From: an uncultured Alphaproteobacteria bacterium
GTDB lineage: Bacteria > Pseudomonadota > Alphaproteobacteria > Rhizobiales > Aestuariivirgaceae
Length of the DNA stretch: 41,923 bases
Direction of reading: 5' to 3'
Assembly: GCA_937872985.1 (NCBI GenBank)
Contig: CALMUW010000028.1
Span: forward strand, 1 to 41,923
Both the position numbers and the translations under genes were made by a program. Shown in pieces: positions 17,090 to 27,372 of the stretch. Positions within the stretch are counted from its first letter, which is position 1; every line of letters starts with the position of its first letter. A model generated the notes under the pieces. That model did no database searches and had not been told where the DNA came from. It worked only from the letters and a program-made list of their open reading frames with translations.

Positions 17090-18455
17090 AGTCGGCCTTG
17101 GCGCGGGCGGTATAGGCGCGCTTGCGCGCCACCGCCTTGTCGCTGTGCGACAGGCGCTTGCCGTCCGCTCCCTTCTTCGGCGCATCGACCGGCGGAAACA
17201 GGCCGAAGTTCACATTCATCGGCTGGAACGAGGCGCCGCGCGCATCGGTGGTTGCAATGTGCCCGCCGGTGATGTGATTGACAAGCGCGCCATGGGCCGT
17301 GGTGGCGGGCGGCAGGGCAAAGTCCCGGCCTGCCATCTCCGCCGCCGCGGCAAGCCCCGCCATGATCCCCATGGCCGCACTTTCCACATAGCCCTCGACC
17401 CCGGTGATCTGCCCGGCAAAACGCAGGCGCGGCCTTGCGCGCAGCCGCAGGCGCTCGTCCAGAACCCTGGGACTGTTCAGGAAGGTGTTGCGGTGCAAGC
17501 CGCCCAGCCGGGCAAACTCGGCGTTCTCCAGCCCCGGAATGGTGCGGAACAGGCGCACCTGTTCAGCGTGCTTCAGCTTGGTCTGAAAACCCACCATGTT
17601 GTAGAGTGTGCCCAGCTTGTTGTCCTGCCGCAGTTGCACCACCGCATGGGGCTTCACCGCGGGATCGCGCGGGTTGGTCAGGCCGCGCGGCTTCATGGGT
17701 CCGTGGCGCAGCGTCTCCGGTCCGCGCTCGGCCATCCCCTCGATGGGCAGGCAGCCGTCGAAATAGGGTGTGGATTTTTCCCACTCCCGGAAATCGGTTT
17801 TTTCGCCCGCCAGCAGGCCCGCGATGAAAGCCTCATAGTGCGCGCGGGTGAGCGGACAGTTGAGATAGTCGCGGCCCGTGCCGCCCGGCCCCTCCTTGTC
17901 ATAGCGCGACTGGAACCAGGCGATCTCCATGTTGATGGATTCACGGTGCACGATGGGGGCTATGGCATCGAAGAAGGACAGCCCATCCTCGCCCGTGGCG
18001 GCACGGATGGCCTCCGCCAGGGCAGGGGAGGTGAGGGGGCCGGTGGCGACGATGACCTGACCCCAGTCCTCCGGCGGCAGGCCCGCCACCTCGCCGCGCG
18101 CGATGGTGATGTTCGGATGCGCCTCCAGCCGCGCCGTCACCTCGGCGGCAAAACCCTCGCGGTCCACCGCCAGCGCACCGCCGGCGGGCACCTGATGATG
18201 ATCGGCGGCGGCCATCACGACCGAGCCCAATTGCCGCATCTCCCAATGCAGCAGGCCCACGGCATTCTGGTCGGAGTCATCGCTGCGGAAGGAATTGGAA
18301 CAGACCAGCTCGGCACAACTGCTGCCGGAGTGCGCGTCGGTGAGGCGCAGGGGCCGCATTTCATGAACCACGACCGGACAACCGGCATTGGCCGCCGCCC
18401 AGGCCGCCTCGGAGCCGGCAAGCCCCGCGCCGATGATGTGAAGAGAGTGAGTCAT
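17052..18455 (-). CDS. trmFO: Methylenetetrahydrofolate-tRNA-(uracil-5-)-methyltransferase TrmFO
   Basis: A 467-residue FAD- and folate-dependent enzyme that makes m5U54 (ribothymidine) in tRNA. The ATG start gives [19 protein letters not shown] with the FAD-binding [10 protein letters not shown]; an upstream TTG would add six residues. Family signatures: [48 protein letters not shown]-like [64 protein letters not shown] and [17 protein letters not shown] lies unusually close to the ATG (one base away). It overlaps the convergent DUF4153 gene by 38 bp. Confidence 0.96.
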   Translation of the reverse strand: MTHSLHIIGAGLAGSEAAWAAANAGCPVVVHEMRPLRLTDAHSGSSCAELVCSNSFRSDDSDQNAVGLLHWEMRQLGSVVMAAADHHQVPAGGALAVDREGFAAEVTARLEAHPNITIARGEVAGLPPEDWGQVIVATGPLTSPALAEAIRAATGEDGLSFFDAIAPIVHRESINMEIAWFQSRYDKEGPGGTGRDYLNCPLTRAHYEAFIAGLLAGEKTDFREWEKSTPYFDGCLPIEGMAERGPETLRHGPMKPRGLTNPRDPAVKPHAVVQLRQDNKLGTLYNMVGFQTKLKHAEQVRLFRTIPGLENAEFARLGGLHRNTFLNSPRVLDERLRLRARPRLRFAGQITGVEGYVESAAMGIMAGLAAAAEMAGRDFALPPATTAHGALVNHITGGHIATTDARGASFQPMNVNFGLFPPVDAPKKGADGKRLSHSDKAVARKRAYTARAKADFMAWRAAALPER

Positions 18456-18570
18456 GCCTCCTGCATAACCCAAGGCGCGGCCGGGAGAAACCCACGCATG
18501 TTGCCGGCACCCGCATGGGTTTGCGCGCCTTATCAGTCATTTACCATGGGGAATTTTGCGTGTTTCCCGT

Positions 18571-18623
18571 CAAATTTTAGCGAAAACAGCAAGAAACGCT
18601 TAGGCCGGCGTCGCTAAATTTTG
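18571..18623. promoter_or_regulatory. AT-rich imperfect inverted repeat upstream of tadG-like gene
   Basis: caaattttagcga (18571-18583) and tcgctaaattttg (18611-18623) are complementary at 12 of 13 positions, 27 bp apart. The AT-rich block stands out in this GC-rich region and ends 25 bp before the ATG. It could be an operator or an mRNA hairpin; no regulator is identifiable. Confidence 0.35.
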
Positions 18624-18648
18624 TGGCAATTCTGCGGAGATCACCGCC

Positions 18649-19893
18649 ATGTACGGCGCGACCAAAAATTTTCTTAAAAATAGCACCGGCAATGTCGCCA
18701 TCATCACCGCGCTCACGCTGGCGGCGGTCATCGGCCTGTGCGGCGCTGCCTATGACCTTGCCAGCTATTCCGAAAATCAGGCGCGCTATTCCGCTGCCGC
18801 CGACGCGGCAGCCCTGGCGGCGGTCAGTTTCGCCAACGAGAAGACCAGTGAAGGCAGCCTGAGCGAAAGTGCCATCAAGACCGCCGCCGTGGCCTATGCG
18901 CGGTCGGCGTGGGAAGCGAACCTGGCCTCTGAAGCGAAGATCGCGGAAACGCCTGCCACCATCGTGATGACCAATTCCGGCGCGGGCTGGTCGTCGCGCA
19001 TCACCTACACCGCCAAGTTCCCCACCCATTTTCTGGCCGTTGTCGGCGTTGGCGCCCTGGACTTCAAGGGCGCGGTCAAGGCCTCCTCGGATCTTGACCA
19101 GACCAAGTGGGAATTCAATTTCCTGATCGACACCTCGTCGTCCATGGGCCTCGGGGCCACCAGCGCCGAGATGACCCAGATGCTCAACCATCCCCAGATC
19201 AACTGCGAATTCGCCTGCCACAGCGATTTTTATTCGGGCGTCAATACCATCGACGTCGCCCACGCCGCCGGTATCAGGCTCAGGGTCGATGTGGTTGACA
19301 GCGCCGTCGACAGCGTCATCGACGAACTGGAAGACAAGGAGGGCGAAAGCCTGTTCAAGGCCAGTCTCTATGGCATGGCCGACAGTCTGGAAGAACTGGT
19401 GCCGCTCGACGCCAATCTGTCCAAGGTGAAGAACCACGTCATCAAGCTGGCGGAGGCAACGGCGTCCCAGGGCAATACCGACTACCGGGTGGGCCTGGCC
19501 AAGGTCACCCAGAAGATTACCGGCAACAGCAGCAACGCCCACAAGGTCCTGTTCATCGTCACCGACGGCGTGCACGACATGCCGCACTGGGACAGCAATG
19601 TGGAAACGGTCTATAGCAGCAATCATCAGTTAGGTCCGATCGATCCCGACTGGTGCCGTACGCTGAAGACGGCAGGCGTCCAGGTCGGCGTGCTGCATGT
19701 CGACTACAAGGTGCCGAGCCGCAGCCCCTTCCCGCAATTTGTTGAGGACTATGACGAGGACATCGTGCCCACCCTCAAGGCCTGCGCCTCGAAGGACATG
19801 TTCTTTTCGGCTGATACGCCGCAGGGCATAACCGATGGCCTGAAGGCCATGCTGGACAAGGCCCTGGAAGCCAATGTGCGGCTGACGGAATAG
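18649..19893 (+). CDS. TadG-like pilus/secretion protein with von Willebrand A domain
   Basis: 414 residues. The N-terminal segment NFLKNSTGNVAIITALTLAA is the TadE/TadG-type membrane anchor (PF13400-like), followed by the pseudopilin-like helix YSAAADAAALAAVSFANEK. After a beta-rich spacer comes a vWA domain with MIDAS motif DTSSSMG (Asp161) and a later VLFIVTDGVHDMP strand carrying the second Asp. Cysteines occur as CEFAC and at LKAC. Such proteins usually accompany tad/flp pilus genes, but none are near, so it is a stand-alone copy. CGGAG serves as SD. Confidence 0.82.
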   Translation: MYGATKNFLKNSTGNVAIITALTLAAVIGLCGAAYDLASYSENQARYSAAADAAALAAVSFANEKTSEGSLSESAIKTAAVAYARSAWEANLASEAKIAETPATIVMTNSGAGWSSRITYTAKFPTHFLAVVGVGALDFKGAVKASSDLDQTKWEFNFLIDTSSSMGLGATSAEMTQMLNHPQINCEFACHSDFYSGVNTIDVAHAAGIRLRVDVVDSAVDSVIDELEDKEGESLFKASLYGMADSLEELVPLDANLSKVKNHVIKLAEATASQGNTDYRVGLAKVTQKITGNSSNAHKVLFIVTDGVHDMPHWDSNVETVYSSNHQLGPIDPDWCRTLKTAGVQVGVLHVDYKVPSRSPFPQFVEDYDEDIVPTLKACASKDMFFSADTPQGITDGLKAMLDKALEANVRLTE

Positions 19894-19995
19894 CCCACGG
19901 GGCAAGGGGCGGCACCGCCGCCATGCCCCATTGCCAAGGCGCACGGACAAGGCTAGGGGAGGGTGATCGCCACCCCCAGAGGCGGAGTCCCCATC

Positions 19996-21006
19996 TTGCT
20001 TTATCTCTACCGCACCGAAAATGCCTGTCTGGTGGATTGCCCGGCCCCGGCCCAGCCCGGCGTGCCCGAGGACGCAGTGTGGATCGACCTGGTCGAACCC
20101 ACCCACGATGAGGAAAGCGCGGTGGAGGCCGCCTTCGGCATTGACATTCCAACCCGCGAGGAACTGGCCGAGATCGAAGCCTCGAGCCGTCTCTATCAGG
20201 AGGATGATGCGGCCTTCATGACCGCCACGGTGGTGCGCCGCGGCGACAGCGACCAGCCCGAATCCTCCCCCGTCACCTTCATCATCAAGAACAACCGGCT
20301 GATCACCGTCCGCTATCACTATCCCCAGTCCTTCCCCGCCTTTCTGCGCCGGGCCCAGAAGCCCCAGACCACGCCCATGACCGGCTGGGGTATTTTCATC
20401 AGCCTGCTGGAAGCGGTGGTGGACCGGGCCGCCGACCATCTCGAACGGGTGGCCATGATCGTCGACCAGACCTCTCGCCAGACCTTCGACACCACCCACC
20501 ACCTGCAACGGGCATCGAGCGGACGCAAGCGCCGCAAGCCGCGCGACCTGCAAACCCTGCTGGAACAGATCGGCGAGGAGGGCGACTTCTCCTCCAAGAT
20601 GCGCGAAAGCCTGGTTTCCATCGGCCGCATGGTGGCCTTTGCCCAGACGGTCATCGACCAGATGCGCCAGAACAAGGAAACCAAGGATCACCGCGCCCGC
20701 ATCAAGACGCTCCAGCGCGACATCATCTCGCTCACCGATCACGCCTCCTTCATGGCGGGCAAGATCAGCTTCCTGCTCGACGCCGTGCTCGGCATGATCT
20801 CCATCGAGCAGAACGGCATCATCAAGATCTTCTCGGTGGCCGCCGTGGTCTTCCTGCCGCCCACGCTGGTCGCCTCCATCTATGGCATGAATTTCCAATA
20901 CATGCCGGAACTGGCCTGGCGGTTCGGCTATCCCTGGGCCATCGGGCTCATGATCATTTCCGCCGTGCTGCCCTTCCTTTATTTCAAGCGCAAGGGCTGG
21001 CTGTAA
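19996..21006 (+). CDS. corA: CorA family Mg2+/divalent metal transporter
   Basis: A 336-residue pentameric inner-membrane channel for Mg2+ (possibly Co2+/Ni2+/Zn2+). I prefer the TTG with GGCGGAG about 8 nt upstream; a GTG at 19963 would add 11 residues, but its GGGGAGG abuts the codon directly. A soluble alpha/beta domain (VWIDLVEPTHDEESAVE) and long stalk helices (SLTDHASFMAGKISFLLDAV) lead to two C-terminal helices joined by the signature YGMNF. The stop overlaps the crcB start (TAATG). Confidence 0.93.
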   Translation: MLYLYRTENACLVDCPAPAQPGVPEDAVWIDLVEPTHDEESAVEAAFGIDIPTREELAEIEASSRLYQEDDAAFMTATVVRRGDSDQPESSPVTFIIKNNRLITVRYHYPQSFPAFLRRAQKPQTTPMTGWGIFISLLEAVVDRAADHLERVAMIVDQTSRQTFDTTHHLQRASSGRKRRKPRDLQTLLEQIGEEGDFSSKMRESLVSIGRMVAFAQTVIDQMRQNKETKDHRARIKTLQRDIISLTDHASFMAGKISFLLDAVLGMISIEQNGIIKIFSVAAVVFLPPTLVASIYGMNFQYMPELAWRFGYPWAIGLMIISAVLPFLYFKRKGWL

Positions 21007-21386
21007 TGCCCACCGTCGTCTGGGTGGCGCTGGGCGGTGCTTTGGGTTCGGCGGCGCGTTATGGCGTCAATGTGCTGTCAGGCCGGATGCTGGGCACGGC
21101 CTTCCCCTGGCACACGCTCATCGTCAATGTGGCCGGCAGCTTTGTCATGGGGGCGCTTGTGGGCCTCATGGCGGCACGCTGGAACGTTGGCAATGACGCC
21201 CGCGCCTTTCTCACCACCGGCATCCTCGGCGGCTTCACCACCTTCTCGGCCTTCGCGCTGGACTTCGCCCTGCTGGTGGAGCGCCGCGCCCCTGTCCTGG
21301 CCGGTTCCTATGTGGCGGCCTCCGTCATCCTTTCCCTTGCCGCCATCATGGCGGGGCTGGCACTGGTGCGGGCCCTGCACCCATGA
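21006..21386 (+). CDS. crcB: Fluoride ion channel CrcB (Fluc)
   Basis: A 126-residue dual-topology membrane protein that exports fluoride. It has four hydrophobic helices and the signatures GGALGSAARYGV, LIVNVAGSFVMGALVG (conserved Asn) and GGFTTFSAFALD (Na+/F- site region). It overlaps corA by one base and rluC by four (ATGA). No fluoride riboswitch is visible, which is expected given its internal operon position. Confidence 0.95.
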   Translation: MPTVVWVALGGALGSAARYGVNVLSGRMLGTAFPWHTLIVNVAGSFVMGALVGLMAARWNVGNDARAFLTTGILGGFTTFSAFALDFALLVERRAPVLAGSYVAASVILSLAAIMAGLALVRALHP

Positions 21387-22375
21387 GCGAGGTGAAGCGC
21401 CACCTGGTGAGCGCGGATGAGGACGGCATGCGCCTCGACCGCTGGTTCCGCGTGCACTTTCCCCAGGTCACCTTCGCCTATCTCAACAAGCTGACGCGCA
21501 CCGGCCAGGTGCGGGTGGGGGCAGGGCGGGTGAAAACCTCGACCCGTCTGGCCGAGGGGCAGGAGGTGCGGGTGCCGCCGCTTGCCTTCGATACGCGCCC
21601 CGCCGACCTGCCCAAGGCGGACATTCCGCCGCTCACCCGGACCGAGCGCGAGCTGTTCCAGTCCATGATCCTCTTCGCGGACAAGGATCTTTATGTCCTC
21701 GACAAGCCGGCAGGCTTCGCCGTGCAGGGCGGCACGAAAACCCACCGCCACCTCGACGGTCTGCTCATGGGCCTCGGCGTGGAGTTGAAGGAGCGCCCCC
21801 TGCTGGTTCATCGGCTCGACCGCGACCCCTCGGGCGTCATCGTGGTGGCGCGCCGCCGCGCCATTGCCGCAAGCCTTGGCAAGCTCTTCGCCACCCGTGC
21901 CGTGAAGAAGACCTATTGGGCCGTGGTCAAGGGCGTGCCCAGCCCGGCCCAGGGCCGCATCGACGTGGCTCTCCTCAAGGCCAAGGGGCCGGAGGGCGAC
22001 CGCATGCGCGCACCCGCCACGCCGGATGAAGCCGAGGACAGCCAGAAGGCCGTGACCCACTACAGTGTCATCGACCGGGCCGGAAAGGTCGCCGCCTGGA
22101 TGAGCCTCAAGCCTTCCACCGGCCGTCAGCACCAGTTGCGCGCCCACATGGCTCACATCGGCACGTCCATTCTGGGCGACAACAAATATGGCGGCGACCG
22201 CGACGTGCCGGAGGGGGCGGGGCCGGGCCTGCACCTCCACGCCCGGCGCATTGTTTTTCCCCATCCGCGCGGCGGCACGGTGGACATTTCCGCCCCCCTG
22301 CCAAAGCATATGATGCAGACCTTCGCCCTTCTGGGCTTTGATGGCCAGCGGTTTGACGCGGATTCCGGGGAATGA
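21383..22375 (+). CDS. rluC: RluC/RluD-type ribosomal RNA pseudouridine synthase
   Basis: 330 residues. An N-terminal S4 RNA-binding domain (GMRLDRWFRVHFPQVTFAYL) is followed by the RluA-family catalytic domain with the central HRLDRDPSGVIVVA, catalytic Asp146; most relatives have DTSG rather than DPSG. Then KTYWAVVKG, the binding region KPSTGRQHQLRAHMAHIG and LHLHARRI. It modifies uridines of 23S rRNA; RluC is more likely than RluD from context and length, but this is not certain. It overlaps both crcB and the HAD gene by four bases (ATGA). Confidence 0.88.
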   Translation: MSEVKRHLVSADEDGMRLDRWFRVHFPQVTFAYLNKLTRTGQVRVGAGRVKTSTRLAEGQEVRVPPLAFDTRPADLPKADIPPLTRTERELFQSMILFADKDLYVLDKPAGFAVQGGTKTHRHLDGLLMGLGVELKERPLLVHRLDRDPSGVIVVARRRAIAASLGKLFATRAVKKTYWAVVKGVPSPAQGRIDVALLKAKGPEGDRMRAPATPDEAEDSQKAVTHYSVIDRAGKVAAWMSLKPSTGRQHQLRAHMAHIGTSILGDNKYGGDRDVPEGAGPGLHLHARRIVFPHPRGGTVDISAPLPKHMMQTFALLGFDGQRFDADSGE

Positions 22376-23046
22376 AACTCGCTCTTTTTGACGTCGACGG
22401 CACGCTGGTCGATTCAGCGGGCATGATCGCGGCCTCGCTGGCGGCGGCCTTCGCCGCCGAAGGCCTGGTGCCGCCGCCCCCGGCCCAATCGCGCCGGGTC
22501 GTTGGCCTGTCGCTGGTCGAGGCCATGAAGTTCCTGACGCCCGAGGCCGACGCCGCCGCCCACCAGCGGCTGGCCGACGCCTATCGCAGCGCCTTCTGGA
22601 ATTTCCGCCGCAGCGGTGCCCACCCGGAACCCCTGTTCGAGGGTGCGCGCGCCCTGCTGGAGAGGCTGCGGGCGCGTCATGACGTGGTGCTGGGCATTGC
22701 CACCGGCAAGTCGCGGCGCGGGGTCGAGCACCTGCTGGAAGCGCAGGGCATGGTCGGCTGGTTCGTCACGGTGCAGACCGCCGACGACCATCCCTCCAAG
22801 CCGCACCCCGCCATGGCGCTGGCGGCATTGACGGAGACCGGCGTGGCACCGCACCGCGCGCTCATGATCGGCGACACCAGCTTCGACATGGAAATGGCCG
22901 TGCGGGCGGGGGTGCGCCCGGTCGGCGTGGCCTGGGGCAACCATGACGTTGCGGCGCTCAGGGCTTCAGGTGCCGTCAGAATTGCCAGCGATAACAATGA
23001 GCTTGGCAACATTCTTGATTTGCTGTGGCAGGATGACGGGCGATGA
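22372..23046 (+). CDS. HAD-superfamily phosphatase (phosphoglycolate phosphatase-like)
   Basis: A 224-residue cytoplasmic hydrolase. HAD motif I is FDVDGTLVDS (nucleophile Asp8), motif II GIATGKS, motif III lysine in SKPHPAM and motif IV MIGDTSFDMEMA. A helical cap lies between motifs I and II. The substrate cannot be told from sequence; conserved placement between RluC and ATP12 genes is common in Alphaproteobacteria. ATGA overlaps on both sides. Confidence 0.9.
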   Translation: MKLALFDVDGTLVDSAGMIAASLAAAFAAEGLVPPPPAQSRRVVGLSLVEAMKFLTPEADAAAHQRLADAYRSAFWNFRRSGAHPEPLFEGARALLERLRARHDVVLGIATGKSRRGVEHLLEAQGMVGWFVTVQTADDHPSKPHPAMALAALTETGVAPHRALMIGDTSFDMEMAVRAGVRPVGVAWGNHDVAALRASGAVRIASDNNELGNILDLLWQDDGR

Positions 23047-23792
23047 CCGAGGAAACCCCGGAGGAACGGCTGGAGCGCATCTCGCGTGACCGCACCCCGC
23101 GCCCCCTGCCGCGCCGCTTCTATCACACGGCCAGCACCGGGCCGGATCACGCCGTGCTGCTCGATGGCCGGGGCGTGAAGACGCCGCTGAAGAATCCGCT
23201 TCGACTACCGGACGCTGCTTCCGCCGCCGCCGTGGCCGCCGAATGGCAGGCGCAAGCCAAGGTCATCAACCCCGCGCTCATGCCGCTGACCCGGCTTGCC
23301 AATAGCGCCATCGATGGCGTGGCCGCCAACCGCGCCGCCGTCATTGCGGAAATCGTGGCCTATGCCGGAAGCGACCTCACCTGCTACCGGGCCGATGCCC
23401 CCGCCGCCTTGGCGGAACGCCAGCGGGCAGCGTGGGAGCCGGTGCTGCACTGGGCGCAAGCGCGCCTTGGCGCGGGGTTCACCGCCCACACCGGTCTCAG
23501 CCATGTGGCCCAGCCCGACGCGGCATTGGCCGCCGTCGCCGCCCACGCGGCAACGCTGGATGATTTCCGCCTCGCCGCCGCCCACAGCCTTGCCACGCTG
23601 ACCGGTTCGGCGCTGCTCGCCCTCATGCTGCTGGAGGGTGCGGCCACGGGCGCGCAGGGCTGGCAGGCCGCCCATGTGGATGAGGACTGGCAGATCGAAC
23701 ATTGGGGCCAGGACGAGGAGGCGCACATGGCTCGCGCCGCCCGCCGCCGCGATTATGATGCGGCTCTGATCTTCGCCCGGAAGGACGCATGA
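23043..23792 (+). CDS. ATP12 family F1-ATPase assembly chaperone
   Basis: 249 residues, homologous to mitochondrial Atp12/ATPAF2, which binds the F1 alpha subunit during ATP synthase assembly. Visible family stretches: RRFYHTASTGPDHAVLLDGR, VKTPLKNPLRLP, WQAQAKVINPALMPLTRLAN, DLTCYRADAPAAL and the closing EHWGQDEEAHMARAARRRDY. It is coupled to the HAD gene by an ATGA overlap. No atp operon lies in the window. Confidence 0.9.
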   Translation: MTEETPEERLERISRDRTPRPLPRRFYHTASTGPDHAVLLDGRGVKTPLKNPLRLPDAASAAAVAAEWQAQAKVINPALMPLTRLANSAIDGVAANRAAVIAEIVAYAGSDLTCYRADAPAALAERQRAAWEPVLHWAQARLGAGFTAHTGLSHVAQPDAALAAVAAHAATLDDFRLAAAHSLATLTGSALLALMLLEGAATGAQGWQAAHVDEDWQIEHWGQDEEAHMARAARRRDYDAALIFARKDA

Positions 23793-23869
23793 CAATGCCG
23801 CGCCCGCGCCATAAGCCCGCCACCTTCGCCCGCTACAGGTTCAATCCTTGCCATTCAGGGATCATTGCC

Positions 23870-24187
23870 ATGACCAGCCGGTTCACGCTCGCCACTGCCT
23901 TCGGCCTCGTTCTGACCACTGCCGTGCTGGCCCAGTCGGCCCCGGCTGATCTCACCGCCGCCTATCAGGCGGGGGTGGCCGCGGCCAAGTGCAACCTCGG
24001 CCTGCCGGCGTCCAAGACCTCGGCCCTGGGCGACGCCGTGACCCGCATCGAACAGCGCTCGGGCCTGGCGCAGGGCGATCTCGACGCGCTCTGGTCCAAG
24101 ACTCAAGGAGACGCCGACGCCGGTCTGGATGCCTTCTGCACCGCGGGCGCGGCCCAGATCGACAAAACCATCGCAACAGCGAAATAG
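23870..24187 (+). CDS. Small secreted protein of unknown function
   Basis: A 105-residue protein with a clear signal peptide (MTSRFTLATAFGLVLTTAVL, cleavage near AQSA). The mature part is helical, with two cysteines (AAAKCNLGL and DAFCTAG) that could form a disulfide. An ATG 27 codons upstream overlaps the ATP12 stop but would bury the signal, so the later ATG is preferred (AGGG about 9 nt before). I do not recognise the family. Confidence 0.6.
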   Translation: MTSRFTLATAFGLVLTTAVLAQSAPADLTAAYQAGVAAAKCNLGLPASKTSALGDAVTRIEQRSGLAQGDLDALWSKTQGDADAGLDAFCTAGAAQIDKTIATAK

Positions 24188-24197
24188 CGCCAAGCGC

Positions 24198-24293
24198 GCC
24201 GCCCGAAAAGTGGCCGCCGGTTTTCGGACAAGCGGCGCGCCATTGAACTGCCGCCCGAAAAGTGGCCGCCGGTTTTCGGACAGGCGGCGCGCC
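24198..24293. repeat. Two direct copies of a ~43-bp palindrome-bearing repeat
   Basis: Copies begin at 24198 and 24250 and are nearly identical: gccgcccgaaaagtggccgc, then cggttttcggac, then gcggcgcgcc. Each holds the inverted core ccgaaaa...ttttcgg within outer arms gcgcc-gc / gc-ggcgc, so each can fold. The core matches the palindrome at 8597-8621. Located between the small secreted protein and pccB, they may act as a terminator or be mobile palindromic units. Confidence 0.7.
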
Positions 24294-24309
24294 TAATCCT
24301 TATGCCCAT

Positions 24310-24338
24310 TTGACGGAACTGTGACGGACTGCTTTATG
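24310..24338 (+). promoter_or_regulatory. Weak candidate sigma-70-type promoter for pccB
   Basis: TTGACG, 17 bp, TTTATG. The -35 is good and the -10 weak, so this is only suggestive. It sits 35 bp before the chosen ATG, after the tandem palindromes. Confidence 0.3.
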
Positions 24339-24373
24339 GAGGAAACTCCATTGTGCACCGCAAAGGGTCCGTC

Positions 24374-25906
<1,533 letters not shown>

Positions 25907-25951
25907 GTCGGGGCTGAAAAACATGGCCCCGCCACCAGAGGGGACGCGGCC

Positions 25952-26803
25952 ATGAGCGACGCAAACACAGGGGCGACGAGCTACGGGATATTTTCCCACT
26001 CCCTGCGCACCGTGACCGCCAATATTGGCGTGGCCTTTGCGATTTTCTGGCCCTGGGCGCTGGTGGGCCTGGCCCTGATGGCCGCAGGGCTGGCGGTTTT
26101 CGGCCTGCCTGATTTTGCCAACCTGAAAAATCAGGGCCTCGAAAACCAAAGGGCCATGGCAAACCTGGACATGATGCATCTCCTCGGCAATATCGTCCAG
26201 ATCATCGTCGGCTCCTCCATCGCGGTGAACTGGCATCGCTTCGTGCTGCTGGATGAAATTCCGCAAACCCTGGCGGAACGCCTGCGCATTGACCGTCTGG
26301 TGCTGCGTTATGCCGGCAACACGATCTTGATCGTCTTGCTGTTCTTCGCGGTGGCATTCATGGCCATGGCACTGACCGTCTTTGTTATAATGGCTGGCTT
26401 CAGTGTGACCCCGGCCGAGCCGCCTTCACCAGGCTCCATCATGCTACTGGTCTTGGGCGGTCTGGTGCTGATGGTCTTTCTCACAACTGTCATGATGCGC
26501 ATGATGGTGAAGCTGCCTGCCGTCGCTCTGGGCCGCAGTGACTATGGCATCCGCCAGGCCCTGGCCGATACCAGGGGAAGCAGTCTCACTATTCTGGGCA
26601 TGGTCATCCTGACCATTCTCCTGTCCTTCGGCGTGATGCTGGCCGCGGTCATGGCTGTTGCATTCATCGCCAGTATTTCACCCGTGGCTGCAATGCTATT
26701 GGCCATCTCTGCCTACATGGTGTTCGTCTGGTTCTTCACCATCTTCACCGTCTCCCAGCTCACCACGCTCTATGGCGTCTATGCCGAGGGCCGGGAGGTA
26801 TAA
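25952..26803 (+). CDS. Multi-pass inner-membrane protein of unknown function
   Basis: 283 residues. The ATG is preceded by GAGGGGA. About six hydrophobic helices are visible (for example FAIFWPWALVGLALMAAGLA, TILIVLLFFAVAFMAMALTV, SIMLLVLGGLVLMVFLTTVM, ILGMVILTILLSFGVMLAAV). A short loop NWHRFVLLDEIPQ resembles segments of uncharacterised alphaproteobacterial membrane proteins. No enzyme motif. It lies 45 bp after pccB and may be co-transcribed with it. Confidence 0.7.
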   Translation: MSDANTGATSYGIFSHSLRTVTANIGVAFAIFWPWALVGLALMAAGLAVFGLPDFANLKNQGLENQRAMANLDMMHLLGNIVQIIVGSSIAVNWHRFVLLDEIPQTLAERLRIDRLVLRYAGNTILIVLLFFAVAFMAMALTVFVIMAGFSVTPAEPPSPGSIMLLVLGGLVLMVFLTTVMMRMMVKLPAVALGRSDYGIRQALADTRGSSLTILGMVILTILLSFGVMLAAVMAVAFIASISPVAAMLLAISAYMVFVWFFTIFTVSQLTTLYGVYAEGREV

Positions 26804-26844
26804 AGCGGGATAGGCTTTGCTTGCATCAAGGCATCCGCACCGAC

Positions 26845-26903
26845 CTTTTGATGACGAGCACCTTGTCTGACCATTGCCGATGTCATCAAAAGTCAGGTTG
26901 CCC
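26845..26903. repeat. Dispersed palindromic repeat, copy 2
   Basis: The repeat proper (26856-26903) carries gtcatcaaaagtcaggttgc. An 11-bp perfect dyad, cttttgatgac (26845-26855) with gtcatcaaaag (26882-26892), brackets it. It lies in the 168-bp gap between the membrane protein and the YARHG gene. Confidence 0.65.
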
Positions 26904-26971
26904 TGACGTCTTCGCTGTTGCGCACGCGGTCGCCGCGGGCCTAGATGTATCCGGGGGCAGAGGAGGGATGA

Positions 26972-27307
26972 ATGATCCGCCGTGCCGCATTATCCGTGCT
27001 TGCCGCCGCCGCACTGGCCGCTTCGACAGTGCCCGCTTTCGCCAATTGCTATGAGATCATCGGCTGCGACGACAGCCAGCGCTTCACGCCTGCGGGCTTG
27101 CGCCAACTGGGCTGCCAGCAGCTCTGGGAGGTGCGCAACATGATCTACAAGCAGAATGGCTATTGCTTCGCCACACCGCGCGCCATCGCCACCTTCGGCA
27201 ATGAAGGCTGCTTCATCACCAGCCAGTCGGCGGTGCGCCTCAATGCCCATGAGCGCTTCAACGTCAAGGCCATCCAGAAGATGGAGGCACGGAAGGGCTG
27301 CCGCTGA
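26972..27307 (+). CDS. Exported YARHG-domain protein
   Basis: 111 residues with a signal peptide (MIRRAALSVLAAAALAAS, cleavage near AFA) and a strong AGGAGGG SD. The mature ~85 residues carry the YARHG-type pattern: CYEIIGCDDSQRF, LRQLGCQQLWEVRNMIYKQN, GYCFATPRAIATFGNEGC, VRLNAHERFNVKAI and a final cysteine. At least six cysteines suggest disulfides outside the cytoplasm. The domain is extracellular and of unknown role. Palindromic repeats flank the gene on both sides. Confidence 0.8.
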   Translation: MIRRAALSVLAAAALAASTVPAFANCYEIIGCDDSQRFTPAGLRQLGCQQLWEVRNMIYKQNGYCFATPRAIATFGNEGCFITSQSAVRLNAHERFNVKAIQKMEARKGCR

Positions 27308-27312
27308 TCTCG

Positions 27313-27356
27313 AGAGCAAGCTGACTTTGCTGGACTGATCAAAAGTCAGCTTGCCC
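27313..27356. repeat. Dispersed palindromic repeat, copy 3 (best dyad)
   Basis: The clearest copy: a perfect 13-bp inverted repeat, gcaagctgacttt (27316-27328) with aaagtcagcttgc (27342-27354), and a 13-base centre. It starts 6 bp after the YARHG stop and could also work as a transcript end. A second short dyad, caaatcg-gaa-cgatttg, follows at 27373-27389. Confidence 0.75.
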
Positions 27357-27372
27357 TGGCGCAACGGACGAT

